The notes under the pieces are model-generated. The model made no database searches, was not told the origin of the DNA, and was given only the letters and a program-made list of their open reading frames with translations. Below are positions 19,374 to 28,870 of a DNA stretch of 64,000 nucleotides, one piece after another. Every line of letters starts with the position of its first letter. Positions within the stretch are counted from its first letter, which is position 1. Source of the DNA: Pseudobacter ginsenosidimutans (lineage in GTDB: Bacteria; Bacteroidota; Bacteroidia; Chitinophagales; Chitinophagaceae); contig NZ_CP042431.1 of NCBI RefSeq assembly GCF_007970185.1, positions 6,076,001-6,140,000 of the forward strand. Reading direction: 5' to 3'. Position numbers and translations under genes: made by a program.

Positions 19374-19877
19374 CTACTTCCGTTGCGATAATGCCGCCAA
19401 TAGTTCTTCCAGATTTCTCATCGACATAGCATATCCTTCCTTGAAGCCCATTTCAATCATTTTCTCCATACGCTCAAGCGATTCATTATAAATAGTAATG
19501 ATCACTTTTGTAATCTCCCCCTGATCGCTGAAAGTGAAATCCCAGTCAGAACCTGGCAATTCAGGGTTTTCGTCTTTGTCTGCAAAAGTGTTGAACATTT
19601 TGAAATTGGTCTTCGGCGTAATGGAGGTGTATTTCTGAATGGCCCATCGCTCCAAACCATCCGGGCTTACCATCGCATAGAACCTGCGCCCCCCTACTTC
19701 AAAATTCATATGTTTTGTTCTTGCAGTCCAGGGTTTGGGCGCCCCCCATTGGTCGAGAAGTTCTGCTTTGGTAAATGCATCCCATACCAGCGAAAGCTCT
19801 GCATCAAATTCCCTTGTGATGAGTACTGTTTTCTTTGATTTGTCAACAGTAAAATCAAATAGCAATTCAGGTGTCAT
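19374..19877 (-). CDS. SRPBCC (AHSA1-like) family protein
   Basis: 167 residues, a single START-like SRPBCC fold. It has the typical opening [17 protein letters not shown], the [11 protein letters not shown] segment and a C-terminal helix ending in a [17 protein letters not shown] motif. Such proteins form a hydrophobic ligand pocket; the ligand is unknown. It overlaps the ArsR gene by 4 bp (ATGA), the standard arrangement of this pair in Bacteroidota and Actinobacteria, so expression is coupled and likely controlled by that repressor. Confidence 0.92.
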   Translation of the reverse strand: MTPELLFDFTVDKSKKTVLITREFDAELSLVWDAFTKAELLDQWGAPKPWTARTKHMNFEVGGRRFYAMVSPDGLERWAIQKYTSITPKTNFKMFNTFADKDENPELPGSDWDFTFSDQGEITKVIITIYNESLERMEKMIEMGFKEGYAMSMRNLEELLAALSQRK

Positions 19878-20200
19878 TTTTTTTGTTTTTTGAGTGTTGC
19901 CAATACGGTGTCAAGTTGATTGAACTGGGTTTCCCACAGCTTTCTGAATTGGTCTAGCCATTTATCGATCTCTTTCATTTTTTTGATCTGGAGCGAGTAG
20001 TAGATCTCCCTGCCCTGTTGTTCCTGCTTTACGAGCTCGCATTCTGTCAAAATTTTAATATGTTTTGAAACAGCCTGCCTGCTTGTATGGAAATGTTCGG
20101 CCAGAGCATTGGGGGTCATGGCCTGTAATGCGATCAGGGCGATGATGGCCCGCCTTGTAGGGTCGGCAATTGCCTGGAAAATGTCTCTTCTTGTTTCCAT
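19874..20200 (-). CDS. ArsR-family winged-helix repressor
   Basis: 108 residues. The winged helix spans ~5-90, with [20 protein letters not shown] and the recognition helix in [13 protein letters not shown]. No cysteine metal-binding motif of the ArsR/SmtB type is present, so it belongs to the non-metal branch that usually precedes an SRPBCC gene. Two near-identical palindromes immediately upstream (20214-20229 and 20240-20255) are plausible autoregulatory sites. Confidence 0.93.
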   Translation of the reverse strand: METRRDIFQAIADPTRRAIIALIALQAMTPNALAEHFHTSRQAVSKHIKILTECELVKQEQQGREIYYSLQIKKMKEIDKWLDQFRKLWETQFNQLDTVLATLKKQKK

Positions 20201-20213
20201 CTTTGGGGTATTT

Positions 20214-20255
20214 GCAACTATATGGTTGCTAATATACGTGCAATTATCTGGTTGC
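20214..20255. promoter_or_regulatory. Two palindromic operator candidates for the ArsR gene
   Basis: GCAACTATATGGTTGC at 20214-20229 and GCAATTATCTGGTTGC at 20240-20255 share 14 of 16 bases and are spaced 26 bp, centre to centre. The first has perfect GCAAC/GTTGC arms. They end 14 bp upstream of the repressor ATG, the expected place for autoregulation. The role is inferred. Confidence 0.6.
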
Positions 20256-20366
20256 GCAAATTTTATTTATGCTCCCGCCTCTCACCCATATTCGCTATTG
20301 ACCCGCCATGGCTGAATAAATAATTTTGGGCTGCAGGTACAGGATAAAAACAATAAAACTATACGG

Positions 20367-21530
20367 ATGAAACTATTCTCTACACTTCTTTGTCTGTTGT
20401 GCATTGGATCAACTCTTTATGCACAGCAGCCCGGCGTGGCCATCAACACCAGTGGCCTGGCGCCACACAGCAGTGCTATGCTGGATATACAAAGCACCAG
20501 CAAAGGCTTTTTATTGCCACGTATGACCCAGGCACAACGCATGTCTATTAACAATCCTTCAAACGGGCTCATGGTGTTTGATACCGACGCACAGCGACTT
20601 TATCAATACCAGGACGATAGCTGGCGCTCCCTGATCGACAACAGCTATTGGGCGAAATCTGCGCTCCGCAAATGGGTGTACAATGGAGTGGACAGTATTG
20701 GCATTGGTATAGCATCGCCTCTTGCAAGGCTCCATGTAAATAACGGGGATCTCCGGGTGTCCAATGCCGATATCAATATTGTAAATGGCGATATCGTGCA
20801 CAACAAAGCAGGCGCTACCATTCAACTGCAGGACGCATCGGTAAATAAAGGATTCTTCCAGATCTCCGGCGACGATCTGCGATTTGGCACCAATGCAGGC
20901 AACAGCGCCGGAAATGTGTATGTACGAATGAACGGAGCCAATCGTTTTCAATTCGCCGAATCCGGAAGAATGACCATCCTGGCTGATCAGAACCCAACAT
21001 TGTATTTCAACACGGCGGGAATCAACAAAGCATACCTGCAACTACAGGGTGAAAATGTAAAACTGGATGCACCCGGCAACAGAGTTGATATAGGTGACGA
21101 TTTCACAGTAAATGATGCCACCAACAGGATAGGAATTGGCACAACCTCCCCCGAGCAAAAATTACATGTAACAGGAAATGTAAAAGTGAACACTGGTAAG
21201 ATATTGAATGCAGATAATGTAAACATGCTGCCTGTGGCTTATGGCTTTGTCAGAGGAAGTCAGGCCGGGGCACCGGTATTGAAAGGAACTCCAAACCTCT
21301 CAGCAAGCAGAACAACAGGTGTAAACGGGAACAAGGAAATAAGAGTACTGGTAAGCGGTGTGGATTTGACAAATGCTATTTTTCAGCTTACTTCGGTATA
21401 CTCCCACTCTTTCATATCTGCCAATACCTCTGTATTAAACGCAGACGGCAGTGTAACGGTAAGCATATGGTCTACTATCCTTGAAGAGTATTCATATTCC
21501 GACTTTCAAATAGTTATTTATGTTCCGTAA
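20367..21530 (+). CDS. Exported fibre-head-like protein (cassette copy 2)
   Basis: 387 residues. A signal peptide (~1-20, ending LYAQQ) is followed by the head segment shared with many Bacteroidota tail-fibre-like proteins (SAMLDIQSTSKGFLLPRMT, then GLMVFDTDAQRLYQY). Two GIGxxSPxxxLHV motifs lie near 115 and 260. Unlike the 965-residue relative at 9643-12540, it lacks the 17-residue repeats and the S74 domain and ends in a short beta domain (IFQLTSVYSHSF...). It overlaps the next gene by 11 bp, so the two are translationally coupled and probably assembled together. Confidence 0.78.
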   Translation: MKLFSTLLCLLCIGSTLYAQQPGVAINTSGLAPHSSAMLDIQSTSKGFLLPRMTQAQRMSINNPSNGLMVFDTDAQRLYQYQDDSWRSLIDNSYWAKSALRKWVYNGVDSIGIGIASPLARLHVNNGDLRVSNADINIVNGDIVHNKAGATIQLQDASVNKGFFQISGDDLRFGTNAGNSAGNVYVRMNGANRFQFAESGRMTILADQNPTLYFNTAGINKAYLQLQGENVKLDAPGNRVDIGDDFTVNDATNRIGIGTTSPEQKLHVTGNVKVNTGKILNADNVNMLPVAYGFVRGSQAGAPVLKGTPNLSASRTTGVNGNKEIRVLVSGVDLTNAIFQLTSVYSHSFISANTSVLNADGSVTVSIWSTILEEYSYSDFQIVIYVP

Positions 21531-22893
21531 TACAATAGTCTTTCTATCATGTTTGATTTCTTTTCAGGCCATTGCACAAAGTACTATAAGGATTCAGGCC
21601 GGCACATCACTCAGACTTTCTTCCGGTGTAGTGGTTACTTTCAAAGATCTCGATCTCGTCAATAACGGAGACCTGAACGCAGCAACCGGCAATGGCAGGA
21701 TCATTTTCAGTGGAAATACAAATAATAGGATCAGCGGCAGCAGCGTCACCGGCTTTGATGAACTGGAAATTGCCAAAACCAATAACAGATCTTTGCAGCT
21801 TGAGCAGGAACTGCAAGTTCGCTCCGGGATCTGGTTTACAGCAGGAGTAATTGATTTAAATGCACACAATATCACTTTGTTTGGCAATGCGGCCCTGCAA
21901 AATGAATCGGAAACCAGCCGCATCACAGGGATAAACGGTGGCCATGTACAACTCTCCATACAGTTGGCAGGCCCGCAGGCCGTCAATCCCGGTAATCTGG
22001 GCGCTACCATAACCTCATTGCAGAACCTGGGATTGACCACCATCCGTCGTGGACACCAGTCACAAACCAATGGCAGCGGTAACGGAAATTCTGTATTTCG
22101 TTATTATGATATCATTCCTTCCGGCAATACAGCTCTCGATGCCACCCTTCGATTTCAATACTGGAATTCTGAGCTGAATGGATTGGATGAGAACAGCCTG
22201 GTATTCTGGAAGAGTGACGACAATATCAAATGGACCAATGAAGGTTATAGCAGTCGTGATATAACAACGAATTATGCAGAGAAAACAGCCATTCCATCTT
22301 TTTACAGATGGACGCTTAGTTCTGTGGGTAATCCCTTACCAGTTACAGGTCTTCAATTTACAGGCCGCTGGCAAAACAACGCTGCGCAACTCAACTGGAC
22401 AACACTAACCGAATACAATAACCGGTATTTTGATATCGAAAGGAAATACAGTAACGAAAATGACTTCTCCGTTATTGGTGTTAAAAACTCATTACATGCC
22501 GATGGCAATTCACAGTCGCCCTCCTGGTATCAGTTCATAGATCCTGCTGCTGCAAACAAGGGAAACATCAGCTACCGGCTAAAGCAGGTGGATAAGGATG
22601 GTCAGTTCGTTTATTCGAAAATCATTTTGATTAAGCCGCCACCATTGAACATTTTCATTCAACAGGTTTATCCCACTCAAAAAACAGGGCATCAATTGTA
22701 TATTCAAACAGGTGACCTCACGCCTGGGGAAATGTATATCAGCATTTTCGATATGCAGGGCCGGCTCTGCATGAAAAGGAAAGCGCGTTACAGCCCGCAA
22801 TGGATCAAGCTTCCATCGCTAGCTGCTGGTATTTATCAACTGGTAATCGAATCAGGTGAATGGAAATATTTCGGTAAATTTATCAGGGAGTAA
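21520..22893 (+). CDS. T9SS type A sorted surface protein (cassette copy 2)
   Basis: 457 residues, paralogous to the protein at 8226-9605. Shared landmarks include FSGNTNNRISG, GVIDLNAHNITL, NPGNLGATI, SELNGLDENSLVFWKS and RWTLSSVGNPLP. Its signal peptide ends AIAQS; the C-terminal tail (IFDMQGRLCMKR, AAGIYQLVI) is of T9SS type A, although the usual PNP turn is weak. It starts 11 bp inside the fibre-head gene. The pairing of a fibre-like gene with this T9SS protein is therefore present twice in the window, which supports a functional unit. Confidence 0.87.
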   Translation: MFRNTIVFLSCLISFQAIAQSTIRIQAGTSLRLSSGVVVTFKDLDLVNNGDLNAATGNGRIIFSGNTNNRISGSSVTGFDELEIAKTNNRSLQLEQELQVRSGIWFTAGVIDLNAHNITLFGNAALQNESETSRITGINGGHVQLSIQLAGPQAVNPGNLGATITSLQNLGLTTIRRGHQSQTNGSGNGNSVFRYYDIIPSGNTALDATLRFQYWNSELNGLDENSLVFWKSDDNIKWTNEGYSSRDITTNYAEKTAIPSFYRWTLSSVGNPLPVTGLQFTGRWQNNAAQLNWTTLTEYNNRYFDIERKYSNENDFSVIGVKNSLHADGNSQSPSWYQFIDPAAANKGNISYRLKQVDKDGQFVYSKIILIKPPPLNIFIQQVYPTQKTGHQLYIQTGDLTPGEMYISIFDMQGRLCMKRKARYSPQWIKLPSLAAGIYQLVIESGEWKYFGKFIRE

Positions 22894-22923
22894 AAAGGGA
22901 TCGTTACATATCAAAACTACACC

Positions 22924-23224
22924 ATGAAAAAGTTACTGCTGCTGTTCAACCTGTGTTTATTAGTTGCGGTTTCTGGCAATGCTCAACTGACCGAACAGAA
23001 AACCACGAATAAAAAATGGACCCTTTACGGTCAGGTAAAATATGTAGGTCCCGCCAAAGCTTCGGAAAAACAAAGACTACGTTAAGTTATTTAGACTGGG
23101 CGAAGAAAATGTATCGGTATTTAAAACGCCTGTAATAGGCACAAAAACCATCATGATCAAAACGGATAAAGGACGCATCGCCTTACGCAAAGGAGAAATA
23201 GAAAAACTGTTCAACAAAAAATAG
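22924..23224 (+). pseudogene. Small exported protein, split by a +1 frameshift
   Basis: From ATG 22924 a signal peptide (MKKLLLLFNLCLLVAVSGNA) and mature protein run in frame until a TAA at 23083. The downstream frame then reads on as DYVKLFRLGEENVSVF... to a TAG at 23222. Removing one A from the A5 run at 23066-23070 joins the halves into one protein of ~99 residues (KYVGPAKASENKDYVKLF). Family not recognised; it looks like a small secreted or periplasmic beta protein. It follows the T9SS gene on the same strand. This could be a real pseudogene or a consensus error. Confidence 0.7.
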
Positions 23225-23409
23225 ATCAGGATATGATCTTTATCTACTTCTTTTTATTAGCTGCGGAATCTCTCCCGCTTATTTTATTTTTGATAAAAAG
23301 GAAAAAGTATGATCATATTCTTCCTTGCCCTGCCTACTCCTGCTTTGATTGATAAACAGGAATTATTATATTTGAATTACCAGCCCGTTTATCAATTCCA
23401 TTCACAAGT

Positions 23410-25832
23410 ATGAGGAAATTAACCTTTACCTTATTGCTATTCCTATTTCCATTCGTTCTTTTCTCGCAATATGCCACCAGGGGTGCAGGGGCATTGAAAA
23501 ATGAGATCTGGTGGCTGGACTGGGCGGGAATACATATTGCAGACGGGGCCAGCCGGACTTTCAACACAGGTGATGGGATGACCGTTAAAGTGACTTTGTC
23601 CAATGTTACAGGATTGCTGGTACCTGATGTAATGAATACCTGGACTGCTGCCCTCCTGCACAATTTGTATGATTTTGACGATCCCGGGATCATGCCTACC
23701 ATGCACAGTAAGGCTATGGCTTATGGAGACAGAACTGTGACCCTAACGATGGAAGCAACGCGAGGCGGCAATCTTGTTCCATTTTCATTTGTAGCTTCGG
23801 ATGGCGAAGGCAGCTCTCCCGATGAGTGGACAATTCTCACTACTACCGGATCTGCCTGGCAGACCATAGAATATTATACCAATAATTCAGATCCGTCCAA
23901 CCCGATTATGGGGTGCAATAACAAAACGATCCGCATTTATCAAACCGTCAACCATCCCACATTTAACGGAGGTAGAAATCCTGTTGTGGTGACCAACTCT
24001 TCAGACGGGAAATTGACAATAGATGTAAAATTTGAAAGGCATGTTCCGGGTGGTATGGCAATTGCATTTGGAGTGTTGGCACCAATTGACCGTGGTGACC
24101 TGCCTCCTTCCTATGGCACAGCCCAGCACCAGTTGTATTATCGCGTGATAGATGGTTGTAATTATCTTCCTCCCTTTCCTTCCCTGGAACTGGCGCAGCC
24201 ATTATATATTGGTGATATTCCCGGTGATGCCGATGGCTATCAGACGAATGATGATAACGGAACAGGTAGCGATGAAGATGGAATAGACAATTTTCCACCC
24301 TATGATAATTCCGGCACTTATAGTTTACCGGTAAAAGTGTTCAACCAAACCGGTAATGATGCTTTTTTATCTGCTTATTTTGATTTCAACAGGAATGGAC
24401 AATTCGATGCAGGCGAAGAAGTACATGCCATGGTCCCAACAATGCAACCAGTGTAAACATAAGCTGGGTGGGACTTCCAACCTGGCTGCCCCTGGGTACT
24501 TCCAAGGGTTATGGCTTTCGTTTCAGGATCAGCTCCGATATGGCCTCTGCGCAAAACGCAAGCGGTTCGGCGGTTGATGGAGAAGTGGAAGATTACTTTA
24601 TCGATTTCGAAGACTTCTGCAATATAAAAGTCACCACGGTGAATGATACAAGCGTTTGCCCGGGAAAACCTGTACAACTTTTTACCAGCGGTGGAATCAC
24701 TTACTCCTGGAATAAAACTGATTACCTGGATGATATCAATTCCCCAGCTCCTGTAGCCAATGCTGCAACTACCACCACCTATATTGTTACCGGCGCCAAT
24801 CCCCAGGGGTGTATCGCAAAAGATACGATCACCATCGATATGTTGCCCGTTCCTGCACTTACTACTAGTGGTGATATCAATATTTGCAGGAATACTACCA
24901 CAGTTTTGACCGCAACCGCTCCCGGCGCCATTAAATTCAGCTGGCAACCAGCTACTGGTTTGAATGACGAAACCATCAGCAATCCCTTAGCGAACCCTGC
25001 AACAGAAACAGAATACACAGTTACCGCAGAAGATATGAATGGATGTACCTCCAGCAGTAAACTGAAAGTGATGTTCTGGCCATTGCCTTCATTCAGCGTT
25101 TCGCCTTTACAAAAGGAAATTTGTGAAAAAGAAATAGTAGAATTTAAAGCTGAAGGCGCCGATGAGTATACGTGGTCATCGCAAGACAATACTCCATTGG
25201 GAACTTCGCCTGAGTTGAGCCTGCAGGCAACTGTTTCACAAGTATACAAAGTAGAGATGCGGTCATTGCGATGCGGAGAAAACAGTATCATCCATATTCC
25301 AGTGTTTGTAAATCCACTGCCCAAAACAATTGTAACTAAGAGCAATGATTTGAACTGCAGGGTCGGGCTAGCTACCTTGCACGCGTCTGGTGGTGATTAT
25401 TATCGATGGGATGCCCTGCCCGGAATAGTCGATTTGAGATCTCCTGCTCCCACTGTAAATCCATTGGTGAATACAAAATACTATGTATCGGCGTTTTCCT
25501 ATAAAGGATGCCAAACAAAAGACTCTGTAATGGTGGAAGTAAACTTTACTAATTCCGCAAGTAATTACCCCGTGCCTTCTGCGTTTACTCCCAACAATGA
25601 TGGCAAAAATGATTGCTTCGGGCTGAAACAATGGGGAAATATCAAAGCGCTTGATTTTTCTGTTTTTAATCGCTGGGGACAACTACTGTTTCGCACCAAT
25701 GATCCACTCAAATGCTGGGATGGCCGCTACAATGGTCAACTCCAGCCTGCAGCTGGGTATACCTATCAAATCAAGGCCACTACCGCTTGTGGTACGGTAT
25801 TCAGGAAAGGAATTGTGATGCTGATCAGGTAA
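23410..25832 (+). pseudogene. GEVED/Ig-like T9SS type B surface protein, frameshifted
   Basis: The first frame (23410-24456) has a signal peptide and an incomplete GEVED calcium-loop region (YFDFNRNGQFDAGEE). The second (open from about 24432 to 25832) continues with NNATSVNISWVGLPTWL, the diagnostic GEVEDYFID, several Ig-like repeats of ~85 residues (TYSWNKTDY..., TTTTYIVTG...) and a gliding-motility-type C-terminus (VPSAFTPNNDGKND, FNRWGQLLF), which is the T9SS type B tail. One added C in the run at 24435-24437 restores a single ~807-residue protein. Before the break the sequence is intact, so the damage is recent or a consensus error. The product would be a large secreted adhesin-like protein. 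Confidence 0.85.
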
Positions 25833-25903
25833 AAGTATCCCTTCATAATGCACCGCATGTTTTCCCATATTATAGTACCTTGCGGGACTTAACGAAGAAA
25901 ATT

Positions 25904-26536
25904 ATGGAGAAAGAGCTGTACATCATCAGACATGGGGAAACAGATTATAATAAGTTGGGCATTGTACAGGGAAGAGGCGTAAATACCGATCTCAATGCGT
26001 TGGGCCGGGAACAGGGAGAAGCATTTTACCAGTATTATAAGCATGTACCCTTTGATAAGGTTTACACATCTGCTCTGAAGCGTACCCACCAGACTGTAAA
26101 AAATTTCATAGAGGATGGTCTTCCCTGGGAGCAATTACCCGGGCTTGATGAGCTGTCTTTTGGTATTTGGGAAGGTAAGGAAAGTAAAGAAGACTGGGTA
26201 AGCGCATTCCGTGAAATGAATCTTTCCTGGCAAAGCGGACAATGTGATCTGGCCTTTGAAAAGGGGGAAAGTCCAAACCAGGTTTCCGAACGCTTGCAGG
26301 AAGCGATGGACATCATACTTTCCAGGCCATCAGAAAAGCGGGTGCTCGTTTGTATGCACGGTCGTTCACTGCTGGTATTGCTGTGCATGCTCAGTCAATC
26401 ACCTATCAGTTGCATGACTAATTTCAGCCATAGCAATACCTGTCTTTACCGAGTGTCTGTTGCTGATGGGCAGTTCAATATACTGGAGGCAAATGATATT
26501 CGTCACCTGGCAAATTCTGTGAGAGTATATCCTTAA
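25904..26536 (+). CDS. Histidine phosphatase (phosphoglycerate mutase-like)
   Basis: 210 residues from the ATG at 25904; an upstream in-frame extension from 25712 overlaps the previous gene and is rejected. The catalytic RHG motif is in LYIIRHGETDYN (residues 9-11), the phosphate-pocket arginine in SALKRTHQT, the acid in LDELSFGIWEG, and the second histidine in VCMHGRSL. This is the full histidine-phosphatase branch 1 set, so it should be an active cytoplasmic phosphatase. Substrate is not predictable; relatives include alpha-ribazole and fructose-2,6-bisphosphate phosphatases. Confidence 0.93.
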   Translation: MEKELYIIRHGETDYNKLGIVQGRGVNTDLNALGREQGEAFYQYYKHVPFDKVYTSALKRTHQTVKNFIEDGLPWEQLPGLDELSFGIWEGKESKEDWVSAFREMNLSWQSGQCDLAFEKGESPNQVSERLQEAMDIILSRPSEKRVLVCMHGRSLLVLLCMLSQSPISCMTNFSHSNTCLYRVSVADGQFNILEANDIRHLANSVRVYP

Positions 26537-26644
26537 TTGAATTTTAGGTTACAGAACGTTTTCGCAAGGAAAGTATACTTATATTTTTTCATCGTTTTAT
26601 TTCCCAGGTTATTTTTGCTTCTTCCATATCGCTTTTTGTAATAC

Positions 26645-27001
26645 TTATCCATGGAATGAACCGGAGAACTGAATGCCAGCCCCTTTTATTTTGAGGAGTT
26701 TTGACACAGAAAGTTTCTGCTGTTTACCCCGACTGGTCTTAGGAAGTAAGAATACCCGATCAATAGTATCAATAATTGTATCATATTCTAAATACCCCCA
26801 ATCATAATTAATGATCTTTACAATCCGGTTGCGATCAAAATAAGCTGTAACCTTTGGGCTCAAGGGTAGTTTTTCCCAGCCATTCTCAATAGGAAGCAAA
26901 CCAAAATACTTCCTCTGCTTATTGCTAAGCTCATATGGTGAGTCTACTGAAAGGTTCATTTTAGCAATATAGTAAAGAAAACTCCTCTTGCATATATTCA
27001 A
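26645..27001 (-). CDS. Small protein of unknown function
   Basis: 118 residues, or 104 from the ATG at 26959 (MNLSVDSPYELS), which may be the better start. No signal peptide or membrane span is clear. Composition is ordinary for a soluble protein, with the recurring motif KIINYDWGYLEYDTIIDTIDRVFLL (first part only is shown by residues near 60-85). No family is recognised. It lies between the phosphatase and amidohydrolase genes on the opposite strand with AT-rich flanks, so it is probably its own transcription unit. Confidence 0.55.
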   Translation of the reverse strand: MNICKRSFLYYIAKMNLSVDSPYELSNKQRKYFGLLPIENGWEKLPLSPKVTAYFDRNRIVKIINYDWGYLEYDTIIDTIDRVFLLPKTSRGKQQKLSVSKLLKIKGAGIQFSGSFHG

Positions 27002-27065
27002 TATTTATTTATATTTTACTTTCGCAATGGTGTTTTGTAATAACTTCTTTATCTAAAAATTGGTT

Positions 27066-28790
27066 ATGTTGAAACTATCCGCCTTCCTGCTCTCTATCAT
27101 ATCTGCCATCTCATTTACCGTTAACGCACAAACGATCATCACCAACACAACCATAGTTGATGTTGAAAAACAAAAACTGATCCCCAATGCTACTGTACTC
27201 ATCAGGGGGAATAAGATCGAATCGATCAACACCAAAACAATCACCCCGGCGCCCGGTGCCACCATCATAGACGGCACAGGCAAATACCTGATCCCAGGCA
27301 TGACGGATGCGCATGTACATTTCTTTCAAAGCGGCGGATTGTATACAAGACCAGATGCCATCGATCTTAGAAAACAGCGCAGCTACGAAGACGAGATTGC
27401 ATTTTCCAAATCCAATATGAGTGATGTAATGAAGCGCAACCTGCTCAATGGTATCACCAGCGTAATTGATGTGGGAGCCACTTACAGTCTGCTTCAAAGA
27501 AGAAAAGAATTCGCCACTGATTCTGTATCTCCATCTGTTTACATGACAGGGCCTCTGCTAACTACTTTCGAGCCTCAGATCTACAAAGGTCTTGGAAATG
27601 ATCGACCTTTCAGCCTGGTTCAAACAGAAGAAGACGCCAGGAAAATGGTGCAGGAACAGCTCCCCTATCAACCCGACTTCATTAAAATATGGTATATAGT
27701 TATCGGAGAGAACAAAGAAGAAATTGCCCGCAAACATTTACCGATCATAAAAGCAGTGATCAATGAAGCGCATAAAAACAATTTGAAAGTGGCAGTACAC
27801 GCCACAGAAAGGATCACAGCCCAATTATCTGTTGAGAACGGCGCTGATTTTTTAGTCCACAGCGTGGAAGATGAAGTTATTTCAAATGATTTTGTAAAAC
27901 TGCTCAAAGAAAAGAAAACAATACTCTGTCCTACACTGGTAGTGTATGACAACTACGGCAAGGTCTTCGGCCAGCAGTACAGATTTTCCAGCAGGGAGTT
28001 CACTACTTCCAACCCAATGATCCTGGGTTCCCTTTTTGATCTCAGGCATCTGAATGATCCGGTAATTCAGCAATACAAAACTTACATACAACACAATACT
28101 GCACACGACAAGAAACAGGATTCCATTTGCCTGATCAATCTCAAGAAACTAAGCGATGCCGGTGTTCGAATTGCAGCCGGCACCGATGCTGGCAATATCG
28201 GCACATTACATGGAGGCTCCTACCTCACAGAGTTACAAAAAATGAAAGAGGCAGGACTCAGCAACTGGAAAGTACTGGAAGCCGCCACCATCAGTCCCGC
28301 TTACTTCTTATCAAAGGAAAAACTTACAGGGAGCATAACAGCGGGAAAGACCGCAGACATGGTATTGCTGGATGGCAACCCAGTGGAAGACCTGAACAAT
28401 CTGGCGAAGATCAGCGTGGTAGTAAATAAAGGCACTGTGCTGTATCCCGATTCGATCATTAAGGAAACGCCACTGGCATTGGTACAGCGACAGCTCAATG
28501 CATACAATGCAAAAGACCTGGAAGCATTTTTAGAGCCTTATGCTGAAGATGTAGAGCTTTATACCTTCCCCAACAAACTTGAATCAAAAGGGAAAGACGC
28601 CATGCGAAAAGCGTATAGCTTTTTCTCCAGAGTGCCGGGTTTGCACTGTGAGATATTGGAACGAATCGTACAAGGCAATACCATCATTGACAAAGAGAGT
28701 GTTTCGGGTTTTGGCGACAAGCCTGTGCAGGCAACGGCTATTTATCAGATCGATGGGAATAAAATAAAAAGAGTTTATTTCATAGAGTAA
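27066..28790 (+). CDS. Secreted amidohydrolase fused to a SnoaL-like domain
   Basis: 574 residues from ATG 27066. A signal peptide (~1-22, ending TVNAQ) leads to an imidazolonepropionase/prolidase-type metal-dependent hydrolase: DAHVHF (His 83 and 85), VAVHATER, FLVHSVEDE and AAGTDAGN supply the metal ligands in the usual order. From ~455 there is a separate SnoaL/NTF2-like domain (LNAYNAKDLEAFLEPYAEDVELYTF, first part). Fusion of an amidohydrolase with a C-terminal NTF2-like fold is uncommon and may add a second pocket or a dimer interface. Likely periplasmic hydrolysis of a cyclic amide or dipeptide; substrate unknown. Confidence 0.88.
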   Translation: MLKLSAFLLSIISAISFTVNAQTIITNTTIVDVEKQKLIPNATVLIRGNKIESINTKTITPAPGATIIDGTGKYLIPGMTDAHVHFFQSGGLYTRPDAIDLRKQRSYEDEIAFSKSNMSDVMKRNLLNGITSVIDVGATYSLLQRRKEFATDSVSPSVYMTGPLLTTFEPQIYKGLGNDRPFSLVQTEEDARKMVQEQLPYQPDFIKIWYIVIGENKEEIARKHLPIIKAVINEAHKNNLKVAVHATERITAQLSVENGADFLVHSVEDEVISNDFVKLLKEKKTILCPTLVVYDNYGKVFGQQYRFSSREFTTSNPMILGSLFDLRHLNDPVIQQYKTYIQHNTAHDKKQDSICLINLKKLSDAGVRIAAGTDAGNIGTLHGGSYLTELQKMKEAGLSNWKVLEAATISPAYFLSKEKLTGSITAGKTADMVLLDGNPVEDLNNLAKISVVVNKGTVLYPDSIIKETPLALVQRQLNAYNAKDLEAFLEPYAEDVELYTFPNKLESKGKDAMRKAYSFFSRVPGLHCEILERIVQGNTIIDKESVSGFGDKPVQATAIYQIDGNKIKRVYFIE

Positions 28791-28808
28791 ACTGCTTGTC
28801 AAAAAAAC

Positions 28809-28838
28809 GCTAAAGGCCCGGGTGTCCGGGCCTTTAGC
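28809..28838. terminator. 13-bp terminator hairpin between converging genes
   Basis: GCTAAAGGCCCGG (28809-28821) pairs perfectly with 28826-28838 around GTGT. An A7 run on the left gives the minus strand a U-tract. It separates the amidohydrolase gene from the TlpA gene. Confidence 0.85.
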
Positions 28839-28870
28839 TCAGCGCTCTTTCCAACACACATATCATTTCT

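Noticed and set aside
24468-25832. A separate gene starting at GTG 24468
   Set aside because: The sequence upstream in the same frame continues the GEVED domain, and the front half ends in the middle of that domain, so one frameshifted gene explains both.
25712-25903. Upstream extension of the histidine phosphatase gene
   Set aside because: It overlaps the T9SS type B tail, and the RHG motif lies at its usual place from the ATG at 25904.
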